From positions 1 to 15,282 of the forward strand of contig JBGQDM010000079.1 of assembly GCA_041495845.1 (NCBI GenBank): a stretch of 15,282 nucleotides of DNA, read 5' to 3'. The stretch is from JBGQDM01 sp041495845 (GTDB taxonomy: Bacteria > Acidobacteriota > Terriglobia > Terriglobales > Acidobacteriaceae). This document shows, piece after piece, positions 6,654 to 13,896 of this stretch (its first letter is position 1; every line of letters begins with the position of its first letter). Position numbers and translations under genes: made by a program. Under the pieces are notes generated by a model that was given only the letters and a program-made list of their open reading frames with translations, was not told the DNA's origin and made no database searches.

Positions 6654-7544
6654 CTACTGCTTCACGTAGACCGAGTCCCAGGTGATCTGCCAGGTCTTGC
6701 CCTGGTCCGTGGACTGTTCGGCCATTTGGCGCACTTTGCCCGGCTCGATCACATACCACGTCCAGCGCGAGAGCGGCGGCTTGCTGGGGTCGGTGAGCAG
6801 CACCATTTTGTTGTCCACCAGATTGCCCGCCATAGCGGGGAAGGACTGCGCGTTGCCGGAGTTATCCAGGTAAAGCTGGTGCCACTTCTTGTCGTTGATG
6901 TCGTAGTAGTTGAAGCTGCTACCGAGTTGCGCCCCGGTCGAGTCTTTCCAGTGTTCGATCAGGACGCAGCCCTCGAGCTCGCGGGTCACAAGATTGGCGC
7001 CGACCGCGTTGCCGGCCGGATCCTTGACTTGCCAGTCACCAATCCAGAAATCAAACTGATGAAATTCTGGCTCGCGGCAAGCTGCCATTTGGGCAATGAG
7101 GTCCCGCACCTGCGGCTGGTCTTTCATCGTGGCAAACTCGGTCGCCCCCAGAATGGCAGCGCGGACGCGGCCACCGTTGCCAGTGGCGATGATGGCGCGC
7201 AGTGTGGCCTGAACATCGGTGAGGCTGCCTTTGAGAGCATAGGCCCGCGCCTTGTTCACTTGCTGCACCAACGGACGGAACTTGAGGGCCGCAGCCTTGT
7301 CAAACGCCGCCAGCGCTGCGTCGGGCTGGTTCAACGAAAGCAGCGCGTTGCCCAGACCAGTCCAACAGTAGGCGTTACTGGGATCCTTGGCGGTGATGTC
7401 ACGGTAGGCGGCCGCCGCTTCCTGGAACTTGTTGGCGCTGGAGAGATCGTCGGCCCGGTCCTGCGCCGACTTTTCTTGCGCCAGAGTCACGCCGGCCAGC
7501 ACAAGAGAGATGAAACACAATCGCATCCAGCTACGTAGCATCAT
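6654..7544 (-). CDS. Secreted TPR protein with DUF1579-like C-terminal domain
   Basis: The 296-residue product starts with a Sec-type leader (LRSWMRLCFISLVLAGVTLAQ). Residues 27-100 read as tetratricopeptide repeats (FQEAAAAYRDITAKDPSNAY, LGNALLSLNQPDAALAAFDK). Residues 160-295 form a separate domain, opening FHQFDFWIGDWQVKDPAG and continuing with ELEGCVLIEHW and tryptophan-rich strands. This resembles DUF1579-type lipocalin-like domains, whose function is not known to me. The start at 7544 is favoured because GAGG lies 8 bases upstream. The frame is open further up to 7649, but an ATG at 7550 has the GAGG too close and earlier starts give no leader. It is a single gene, convergent with the phosphoesterase. 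TPRs suggest protein contacts in the periplasm or at the cell surface. Confidence 0.82.
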   Translation of the reverse strand: MMLRSWMRLCFISLVLAGVTLAQEKSAQDRADDLSSANKFQEAAAAYRDITAKDPSNAYCWTGLGNALLSLNQPDAALAAFDKAAALKFRPLVQQVNKARAYALKGSLTDVQATLRAIIATGNGGRVRAAILGATEFATMKDQPQVRDLIAQMAACREPEFHQFDFWIGDWQVKDPAGNAVGANLVTRELEGCVLIEHWKDSTGAQLGSSFNYYDINDKKWHQLYLDNSGNAQSFPAMAGNLVDNKMVLLTDPSKPPLSRWTWYVIEPGKVRQMAEQSTDQGKTWQITWDSVYVKQ

Positions 7545-7717
7545 CACCATCGCCTCGTGTCTAGTTGTTCTGACGCGCAGACATCTCCGCCGTGTTCCGT
7601 TGCACAGGATAGACGCAGCGTCGGCGGAACGGCCACGCGCTTGGGACAAAAGCCATCCTGGAGCGGTTGAAAGCGGCGACTGGTGGGACTAATGCCTTTA
7701 GCCGCGTCCGGCCAGTC

Positions 7718-9106
7718 TTACAGCTTGTTCAGGCCGTCGAGCGCCGCGACTTTGTAGGCTTCCGCCAGCGTGGGGTAATTGAAAATGGTGTCACGGAAAT
7801 ATTCGATGGTTCCGCCCATGGCGAGCACGGCCTGTCCGATGTGGACAATCTCAGTTGCGTGTTCCCCGATCACGTGCACGCCGATCAGGCGCAGGCTTTG
7901 CGGATCAAACAAGAGCTTCAATAACCCTTGATCGTCGCCCAACATCTGCCCTTTGGCGAGCTCGGCGTAGCGCGCGCGTCCGACTTCGTACGGGATTTTG
8001 TCCAGGGTAAGCTGTTCCTCGGTGGGACCAACCATGGAGATTTCGGGGATGGTATAGATGCCGTAGGGAATCAGGTGGGGCGGAATCTTGCGGGGTTGGC
8101 CGAACATGTGACAACTGGCCAGCCGGCCCTGCTCCATGGAAGTGCTGGCGAGGGCGGGGAAGCCGATGACGTCGCCCGCAGCATAAATGTGGGACACGCT
8201 GGTCTGGAAATTCTCATTGACGATCATCTTGCCGCGCTTGTCGGTGGTCAGGCCGGCGGCTTCCAGATTGAGCAGATCGCTGTTGGCCTGGCGTCCCACC
8301 GCATAGAGCAGACCCTGCCCCCGCACCGTTTTTCCGCTTTCCAGCTGGGCGACCACGCGGTCTTTCTCTCCGTCAAGATGCACCGAGACCACTTTTTCTC
8401 CGAGGCGAAACACCGTGCCCGACTGGCGCAGTTGAACGCACAAAGTCTCGACGATTTCGCGGTCGGCAAAATCGAGCAGCGTCGGCCGCAGGTCCAGCAG
8501 TGTGACCTTGACCTCCAGAACGGCGAACATGGAAGCGTATTCCAGTCCGATAATGCCGGCGCCGACCACGATGAGATCGCGGGGCAGCTCGGCCAGGTCG
8601 TGCACCTGATCGGAATCAAAAATGTGCTGCCCGTCAATGGGGATTCCCTCATCATGGGCGGGGCGGGTACCGCAGCCAATGAGGATATTGTCGCCGCGCA
8701 AGCGCTGGGTCGTGTCGTCGCCAACCACCTCAATGGTGTGGGGATCGACAAAGCGCGCGCTGCCCTCGAACACCGCCACGTTGTTGCGCCGCAGTTGCGA
8801 TTTGATCACCTCAGTCTCACGCGCCATCACCGAGTCGGCGCGGAAAATCAGGTCGGGCATGGCAATTTGTTCTTTCAATGCGTAGCTGCGGCCGTAGAAG
8901 GTGCGCTGCCGCAACCCGCTCAGGTAGAGCACCGCTTCGCGAAACGTTTTGCTAGGGATGGTGCCGGTATGGACGCAGACGCCGCCAATCGTCCGCTTGC
9001 GCTCCACAATGGCGACTTTCTTGCGCATCTTGGCCGCACAAATGGCGCTCTTTTGCCCTGCGGGCCCGCTGCCAATCACCACCAGATCGAAATGGTTCGC
9101 TTCCAT
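7718..9106 (-). CDS. sthA: Soluble pyridine nucleotide transhydrogenase (Si-specific)
   Basis: The 462-residue flavoprotein (E. coli SthA is about 466) carries an FAD-binding GSGPAG at 12-17, a second dinucleotide fold (DLIVVGAGIIGLEYASMF), the IYAAGDVIG FAD motif, and a C-terminal dimerisation domain ending IFNYPTLAEAYKVAALDGL. In the redox-active site of dihydrolipoamide dehydrogenase there are two cysteines (CxxxxC). Here the sequence is CVHTGT (44-49), keeping one cysteine and replacing the second with threonine, as in SthA. The HP catalytic pair of lipoamide dehydrogenases is also missing. It would transfer hydride between NADPH and NAD+ in the cytoplasm. The start at 9106 is supported by AAGGAAGG 8 bases upstream, although the frame is open to 9229. 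A mercuric reductase-like relative is possible but less likely. Confidence 0.88.
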   Translation of the reverse strand: MEANHFDLVVIGSGPAGQKSAICAAKMRKKVAIVERKRTIGGVCVHTGTIPSKTFREAVLYLSGLRQRTFYGRSYALKEQIAMPDLIFRADSVMARETEVIKSQLRRNNVAVFEGSARFVDPHTIEVVGDDTTQRLRGDNILIGCGTRPAHDEGIPIDGQHIFDSDQVHDLAELPRDLIVVGAGIIGLEYASMFAVLEVKVTLLDLRPTLLDFADREIVETLCVQLRQSGTVFRLGEKVVSVHLDGEKDRVVAQLESGKTVRGQGLLYAVGRQANSDLLNLEAAGLTTDKRGKMIVNENFQTSVSHIYAAGDVIGFPALASTSMEQGRLASCHMFGQPRKIPPHLIPYGIYTIPEISMVGPTEEQLTLDKIPYEVGRARYAELAKGQMLGDDQGLLKLLFDPQSLRLIGVHVIGEHATEIVHIGQAVLAMGGTIEYFRDTIFNYPTLAEAYKVAALDGLNKL

Positions 9107-9233
9107 GGTCTGTACCTTCCTTGTGCTCACTACGCTGCCCTGACCGGCGAGGGGAGACGGTCGTTCCGGAAGAAGAACTGGACGGGAACGGGGCAACCGG
9201 CCGCGCTGCTGTGCGCGAAATGGTACCACTGAT

Positions 9234-9278
9234 GGAGTGAACCGGAAGGGGTTCGTCGCGACTCTGCATGTTCACTCC
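9234..9278. repeat. Inverted repeat spanning the motB stop codon
   Basis: GGAGTGAAC (9234-9242) and GTTCACTCC (9270-9278) form a perfect 9-bp inverted repeat separated by 27 bases. On the - strand the first arm contains the motB TGA. No T run follows, so a classical terminator is unlikely, but the structure could mark the 3' end of the motA-motB message or act on the sthA leader region that follows (9107-9233), where I see no clear promoter. Confidence 0.4.
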
Positions 9279-10084
9279 TTATGGGCGCCGCCCTCGGCTT
9301 GTTTTGCCGTTTCCGGCGCTTCGCCTCCGGGTTTTTCTCCGGATGACTTTTCCTCAGCTTTGTCATCCTTGGCAAGGTATTGCACGATGATGCTGATGCG
9401 GCGGTTGGAGGGATCGAGTGGGTCGGGTTTACGCAGTTGCTGGTCGGCATAGCCGCGCACCTGGGAAATCTGGTCGGGGCGGATGCCGCTCCCTTGCATC
9501 AGCCTCCGCGCACCATTGGCACGGTCCGTCGAAAGTTCCCAGTTGCTGTAGTCGTGGGTTCCGGCATACGGTTTGGCGTCGGTGTGTCCTTCAATCGAAA
9601 TCTTGTTGGGCAGTGAGCCTAGCTCATGAGCCAGCATGAGGAGCAGTTCTTTGCCATTGGCGTTGGGCGTGCTCTTGCCGCTGTCGAAGAAGGTGTTGCT
9701 GGCCGATTCCAGAAGTTCCACCCGCAAGCCTTCGGCGGTCACCGTCATCGAAATCTGGTCTTTCAGTTTCTCGAAGTCTGCCATCTGCTGCACTTGCTTC
9801 TGCAGTTGCTCCTTCAGCTTGGCCATGTTGTCTTGGGTCACAGAAAAACTTTCTTTTGGCCCGCTCAGGTTGATGCCAACTTTGTTGGAACTGCCGCTCG
9901 GGTCCCGGAAGTATCCGCCCACTGCTTCTTGCACCGGTTTGCTCGAGCTCAGCAGCCAGAGAACAATGAACAGCGCCATCATGGCGGTGACGAAATCAGC
10001 GTAGGCAACTTTCCAGGCGCCACCGTGATGTCCGCCGTGGCCACCTTTCTTCTTGATGATGATGATGGGAGCTTTTTTCCCCAT
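9272..10084 (-). CDS. motB: Flagellar motor stator protein MotB
   Basis: The 270-residue product has a short cytoplasmic Lys/Gly/His-rich N-terminus, then WKVAYADFVTAMMALFIVLWLL as its single membrane helix. Asp30 in AYAD is the proton-carrying residue (Asp32 of E. coli MotB). After a linker and a helix at 85-110 comes an OmpA-like peptidoglycan-binding domain at about 118-240, with SIEGHTDAKPY, LSTDRANGARRLM and SNRRISIIV. The tail (240-270) is rich in Lys, Glu, Gly and Ala. MotB anchors the stator to peptidoglycan and forms the proton channel with MotA. The gene begins 6 bases after the motA stop and has no Shine-Dalgarno sequence of its own, so translation is probably coupled to motA. Confidence 0.96.
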   Translation of the reverse strand: MGKKAPIIIIKKKGGHGGHHGGAWKVAYADFVTAMMALFIVLWLLSSSKPVQEAVGGYFRDPSGSSNKVGINLSGPKESFSVTQDNMAKLKEQLQKQVQQMADFEKLKDQISMTVTAEGLRVELLESASNTFFDSGKSTPNANGKELLLMLAHELGSLPNKISIEGHTDAKPYAGTHDYSNWELSTDRANGARRLMQGSGIRPDQISQVRGYADQQLRKPDPLDPSNRRISIIVQYLAKDDKAEEKSSGEKPGGEAPETAKQAEGGAHKE

Positions 10085-10090
10085 GGAAGA

Positions 10091-11020
10091 TCAGGCGGGA
10101 GGGGCTGCCAGTTCCCCGGCGAGGGCTTCTGCCGCGGGGGCTTCTGGCGATGCGGCTGCAACCGCGGCGCCGCCACCGCGACAGGAGTCCTCCAGGTCTT
10201 TGAACTTTGGGCGGACGTGTGCGGGAACGGCGCGCCGGCCCATCTCCACCGCCAGGATCGGCGCCACTCCCTTCATGAAGGCGATCATGACCACCCGCAG
10301 AACCTGCAGGTACGCGTGCTCGTCGTCGGCCGCCTTGGCCATGTTGGAAGCGATCGGTCCCATCAGCCCGTAACAGAGAAGAATGCCGAGAAACGTTCCC
10401 ACCAGTGCAGCGGCGACTTTGTGGCCGATTTCTTCAGGCGGGCCACCCAACGCTCCCATGGTGATGACCACGCCGAGCACGGCAGCCACGATGCCGAGGC
10501 CCGGCAGAGCATCGGCCATACTGCTCAGCGCCGCCACGGGCAGACCGGCGCCATGATGGAGGACATCCATGTCCGCTTCCAGCATCTGGTCCATATCGAA
10601 GGCCTCGACGCCGCCACTGACGCACATCCGCAGCGTGTCGCAGACAAAGTTCAGCGCATGATGGTCTTTGAGAAAGGCGGGGTACTGGGTCACAATAGCG
10701 CTCGCTTCTGGCTGCTCCACATCACTTTCGAGCGCGGCCAGGCCTTCTTTGCGAGCGCGTTGCAGAAGCTGGTACATCATTGTGAGCGTCTCAAGATGGC
10801 GTTTCTGGGTGAGCTTCGATCCCGTGAAGACCCCGATGATTCCGCCGACGATCTGTTTGAGGATGTGCAGCGGATTGGCTACCAGGACGGTGCCGGCGGC
10901 CGCTCCCCCGATGATCACCAGTTCGGCTGGCTGCATCAGGACCATCAGCTTGCCATGCTCCATCAGGTAGCCCGCCAACACTGCACCGAACACCACCACG
11001 ATTCCAATGATGGCAAACAT
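10091..11020 (-). CDS. motA: Flagellar motor stator protein MotA
   Basis: The 309-residue protein has four membrane segments (about 1-20, 33-50, 172-192 and 202-222). Key residues of E. coli MotA fall at the same numbers: Arg90 and Glu98, which contact FliG in the rotor, and Pro173 (ALPGLGIVAAVLG) and Pro222 (MGP), which act in the channel. The family core ends around HVRPKFKDLED; residues 280-309 form an extra Ala/Pro-rich tail of unknown role. With MotB it makes the ion-driven stator in the inner membrane. The gene follows the PAS/GGDEF-like gene by 6 bases. AAAGG about 10 bases upstream, overlapping that gene's stop, is the likely ribosome binding site. Confidence 0.96.
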   Translation of the reverse strand: MFAIIGIVVVFGAVLAGYLMEHGKLMVLMQPAELVIIGGAAAGTVLVANPLHILKQIVGGIIGVFTGSKLTQKRHLETLTMMYQLLQRARKEGLAALESDVEQPEASAIVTQYPAFLKDHHALNFVCDTLRMCVSGGVEAFDMDQMLEADMDVLHHGAGLPVAALSSMADALPGLGIVAAVLGVVITMGALGGPPEEIGHKVAAALVGTFLGILLCYGLMGPIASNMAKAADDEHAYLQVLRVVMIAFMKGVAPILAVEMGRRAVPAHVRPKFKDLEDSCRGGGAAVAAASPEAPAAEALAGELAAPPA

Positions 11021-11026
11021 CGGGTC

Positions 11027-11953
11027 TTAACCTTTCTGCGGATCGCAGTGCTGGTGGGAAGGGGCTGGCCCGGCGGGTCCGGGAGCGCTCCGGCGGTGTG
11101 CTTCCGCCCGTGCCAGCAACTGTTCGACGGTGTCGGCGGTTTGCACCAGAGCGGCGCCGACGCTCACCCGCGCCGCTAACGGATCGCCCCACCACTCGAT
11201 CGAAGCCCAAGCGGACAGATTACGCATGCGGCAGGACAGCAGCTCGAGTTCGCCGGCGTCCATCTCCGGCAGAATGGCCAGCAGAGTGTTCTCGCTCCAG
11301 CGGCCCAGAAAATCTCCGGGGTCGAGGACGCCATGCACTGTTTCCGCCTCTTCGTGCATCACGCGTCGACACGCCTCCTCGCCGTGGCGGGCATGCAGCC
11401 CGGCCAGGTCTTCCACCGTGATCAGCAGCACCCCGAAGGGCACGTGGTGCTGGGCAAAAAATGCCAGCTGCTCGCGCAACTGAAACTCGGTGAAGCCAGG
11501 CTTCGGGAAATTGGTTTCGGGATCGAGACAACCGTACTGTGCCAGGTGGTGCTGGCGGCGGTCGTCGTCGTGGTTCTGCGCTTCCACGCTTTCTGCTGTT
11601 CCCACAACGTGGCCCCGATGGTCGCGCACCGCCACCGCGCGCACGATTACGGGGACGCGGTGCCCAGCCTTGTGCCGCAAGAACATTCGCAATTCGCCGC
11701 CCACGCTGGGCAGCGGTCCGATGGCGGGAGCAACATTGTCTCCGTGATACTCCGTGCAGGCCAGCTCGCTGCAATGGATGAGAATGTCCTCACGGCCAAA
11801 CCGGCCCAGGACCTCTTGCCGCAAATACCCGCTCAGGCGTTCTGCGCCATCATTCCAAAACACAATCCTCTGCTCGCGGTTCACCACATACACGCCCGTC
11901 TGCAGGCTCTCGAGCACCGAGCGGAAGAATTCCGGCTGATCCAACGGGAACAT
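11027..11953 (-). CDS. PAS-domain protein with degenerate GGDEF domain, first gene of the motAB operon
   Basis: Residues 9-125 of this 308-residue protein form a PAS sensor domain (FRSVLESLQTGVYVVNREQR, FWNDGAERLSGY, and a closing VAVRDHRGHVVG strand). Residues 140-287 match a GGDEF domain in shape: LDPETNFPKPGF at the start and RVSVGAALV near the end. At the active-site position, however, the sequence is GRWSENTLLAIL (217-228) where RxGG(D/E)EF is expected. It should therefore not make cyclic di-GMP and may act as a binding or signalling module. There is no membrane segment or signal peptide, so it is cytoplasmic. A sigma-28-like promoter and a hairpin covering the ribosome binding site lie directly upstream. 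Cotranscription with motA (6-base gap) suggests it tunes stator assembly or activity; that role is inferred. Confidence 0.8.
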   Translation of the reverse strand: MFPLDQPEFFRSVLESLQTGVYVVNREQRIVFWNDGAERLSGYLRQEVLGRFGREDILIHCSELACTEYHGDNVAPAIGPLPSVGGELRMFLRHKAGHRVPVIVRAVAVRDHRGHVVGTAESVEAQNHDDDRRQHHLAQYGCLDPETNFPKPGFTEFQLREQLAFFAQHHVPFGVLLITVEDLAGLHARHGEEACRRVMHEEAETVHGVLDPGDFLGRWSENTLLAILPEMDAGELELLSCRMRNLSAWASIEWWGDPLAARVSVGAALVQTADTVEQLLARAEAHRRSAPGPAGPAPSHQHCDPQKG

Positions 11954-11971
11954 GCGGAGCTCGCCCTCCGC
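11954..11971 (-). promoter_or_regulatory. Hairpin enclosing the ribosome binding site of the PAS/GGDEF-like gene
   Basis: On the - strand GCGGAG, a six-base loop GGCGAG, and CTCCGC sit immediately before the ATG at 11953. The stem is 6 bp, almost all G-C, and contains the only Shine-Dalgarno-like sequence (GGAGG) of the gene. Its formation would hide the ribosome binding site, so translation of the motor operon's first gene may be kept low or controlled. Confidence 0.45.
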
Positions 11972-11976
11972 ATGTT

Positions 11977-12003
11977 CTATCGGCAGAAAGGAATGCGAGT
12001 TGA
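11977..12003 (-). promoter_or_regulatory. Candidate sigma-28 (FliA) promoter for the PAS-motA-motB operon
   Basis: On the - strand the sequence is TCAACTCG, then 11 bases, then GCCGATAG. The FliA consensus is TAAAGTTT-N11-GCCGATAA. The -10 matches at 7 of 8 positions, the spacer is exact and the -35 matches at 4 of 8. Transcription would begin near 11970, only about 17 bases before the start codon. The position directly before a stator operon supports it. Confidence 0.6.
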
Positions 12004-12015
12004 GGGACGGTAACC

Positions 12016-13479
12016 TTACCGGGCGGCGCCGCCAGCTTCGGCCTGGGCTACGCCGGAGCGGGTGTCGGGATAAACCACCAGAAAGGTGCGGGCGGCCCAG
12101 GCATTCCCGGTTTGGTCACCGAGGAAACTGCCAGAGAACCCGTCCAACACCGGGTCGGAAGCGACCGTGGAGAGGTTTACAGGCGCGCTGAAGGTGACGC
12201 CGCCATCGCTTGAAAAAGCCGCAAAGGCTTCGTAGGTGAGGTTGGCGGTGTCATTCCTGCGGTCCATCCAGCTCACTCCTACCAGTCCGCTCAGGTTGAC
12301 GCTGATCCAGGGAAAGAACTGGTCGCGCACTGAGGTCACCGATGAAATCCGCTTGAACGCGCTCCAGGAGGTCCCGCCGTCGCCTGAGGTCACAAAGCCC
12401 ACTCGCATCTGCGTGCCCGTCCAACTGTAGAGGGACACGTACAGGCGGCTGGAGTTCGCAGCGGTAGAGTTGTCCACCGCAATGGCGGGAAAATTCGACA
12501 CCGGAGCGGTGGTGTTGGGCAGCATGCCGTAGAACGTGCAGCCGCAAGTGTCCGGCGCCAACTTGATGGTGGTCATCGCCTTGGGTGCACTCCAGATCGC
12601 GCCGCCGTCGCCTGACTTGGCAAACATCATGGTGCCGAAGCCGCCCGCGCAGGCCCCGCCAGTGCCGGCGCCCGGACATTGCAACCAGGCAGCGTAGACC
12701 GTTCCATCGCGCCCCACCGCCAGCGTGCTGAATTGCGCCGTCTTGGGCGTCAGTTGCTTGCTGCTGACCGCCACCGTCTTGTACGTAGCCCCACCGTCGT
12801 GGGAATTGGTCACGAAAATTCGCACATTGCCCGCCGCGTCAAACTGCGTGCTGGAGAGATAAATCGAATTCACGAAAGGGCTGGTGGCGGTGGTATCGAT
12901 GGCGAAGAACGGAGAATCAGCGTCCCCACCGAGCACCGCTCCGACCACCTGGCGAGGGCCTGACCAGGAAGTCCCGTTGTTGGGCGAACGCTGCAGCACC
13001 ACCACGCTATGCTGATTGCGAATCTGCAGCCCGGCCAGGTATGCGCGGTTGAGGCGATCGTAAGCGACGGTGGGCTGGCCCAATCCCTCTGCCCCTGCGA
13101 ACAGCGTCATACAGAACGGCGACCAGGTGGCGCCGCTATCGTTCGACGTGTAGCCCCCAACCAGCGAGTCGCAGGTGAAGTCATCTCCGGCCGACAACAG
13201 CTGCTTCGTGTTCTTCGGGTTGACGGCAATCACGTTGTTGTCAACCGGACCAACACCGACCGAGATTTGCACATTGGGCAGAAGGCACGGAGCCGGAGTG
13301 CAGGTGAGCGCGGCCCCAGGCAGCAAGGTCCCTGCCGCCGCGCGCGCTAACGCCTGGCGCATGGTATCGCCGCGGCGAGGTCCCGGCGTTTCTCCGACCG
13401 CGACGGACATGGCCAGCACCCAGAGCAAAGAGAGCATGAAAACGCGAGCCAGTGGATTTCTCAAAACTTTAAACCTCAC
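12016..13479 (-). CDS. Secreted BNR/Asp-box beta-propeller protein (sialidase-like fold)
   Basis: The 487-residue protein has a leader (basic N-terminus, hydrophobic core FMLSLLWVLAMSVAV, cleavage likely near residue 29). At least six Asp-box motifs of the S-x-D-x-G-x-T-W type follow at about 112-119, 165-172, 226-233, 289-296, 365-372 and 423-430. This is the pattern of sialidase-fold beta-propellers. The FRIP arginine motif of true sialidases was not seen, so enzyme activity is not supported; exported BNR proteins of unknown role are common. Several cysteine pairs (60/65, 103/123, 312/314) fit an extracytoplasmic location. The start is a GTG at 13479, chosen because it gives a complete leader; an ATG at 13437 would remove the basic end. 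No good Shine-Dalgarno sequence is visible for either. Confidence 0.8.
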   Translation of the reverse strand: MRFKVLRNPLARVFMLSLLWVLAMSVAVGETPGPRRGDTMRQALARAAAGTLLPGAALTCTPAPCLLPNVQISVGVGPVDNNVIAVNPKNTKQLLSAGDDFTCDSLVGGYTSNDSGATWSPFCMTLFAGAEGLGQPTVAYDRLNRAYLAGLQIRNQHSVVVLQRSPNNGTSWSGPRQVVGAVLGGDADSPFFAIDTTATSPFVNSIYLSSTQFDAAGNVRIFVTNSHDGGATYKTVAVSSKQLTPKTAQFSTLAVGRDGTVYAAWLQCPGAGTGGACAGGFGTMMFAKSGDGGAIWSAPKAMTTIKLAPDTCGCTFYGMLPNTTAPVSNFPAIAVDNSTAANSSRLYVSLYSWTGTQMRVGFVTSGDGGTSWSAFKRISSVTSVRDQFFPWISVNLSGLVGVSWMDRRNDTANLTYEAFAAFSSDGGVTFSAPVNLSTVASDPVLDGFSGSFLGDQTGNAWAARTFLVVYPDTRSGVAQAEAGGAAR

Positions 13480-13896
13480 TTGCAGGGTGTGTGCGACACC
13501 GATTTGAGCGCTCGACGAGAGTCGCTAGCGGGACTCTAAATTTCGCTCCCTCCACTGTCAACGCACGGGGGGCGCTAGTTGCTTCGAGGATCGAAGACCA
13601 AACCCGCGGAGTTTGTTCTCAGAATGAGACGCCGCGCCATGACAATTCCAGTCAGCAGTCTGGTCACGATGAGACATCCGCCGTTCCCACGCGGCTCAAC
13701 GATGGCGGGAATCGATCTTTGAGTCTTGATGTAAGTATTCATTCCTTCAATATCATACAGCCACTAGAACCATTGGATGGCAGACTCTCGCCTTTTGGAA
13801 GCGCAAGTGCCCCTAAAGCCCTTGTTCGGCTCCTGGGGCTGACGCTACGGGTGTGTCTGTTGGCGGCGGCCACTGGATGGCGGATTGCGTTCCACG
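13480..13896. other. Divergent intergenic region with three small inverted repeats and a weak promoter match
   Basis: This 417-base gap separates the BNR-protein gene (leftward) from the HD-GYP gene (rightward). It holds three short inverted repeats: AGAGTC-N8-GACTCT at 13518-13537, CTTCG-N5-CGAAG at 13582-13596 and CAAAC-N7-GTTTG at 13599-13615. TTGATG (13726-13731) and TATCAT (13751-13756), 19 bases apart, are a loose sigma-70-like match pointing to the HD-GYP gene. An open frame across part of the region on the + strand shows no recognisable protein. No RNA gene or riboswitch was recognised. Confidence 0.4.

Noticed and set aside
5509..6759. Open frame of 416 codons on the - strand opposite the phosphoesterase
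   Set aside because: It is antisense to a clear enzyme gene and its translation resembles no protein.
7928..9232. Open frame of 434 codons on the + strand opposite sthA
   Set aside because: It mirrors sthA codon structure and has no family motif.
10020..10084. His/Gly-rich N-terminus of MotB as a metal-binding motif
   Set aside because: Similar HGG-rich N-termini occur in ordinary MotB proteins, so it is not unusual.
9626..11179. Long open frame (517 codons) on the + strand opposite motA and motB
   Set aside because: It is antisense to two firmly identified genes, its translation is rich in His, Gln, Gly and Arg with no recognisable domain, and GC-rich codon bias often leaves such antisense frames open.
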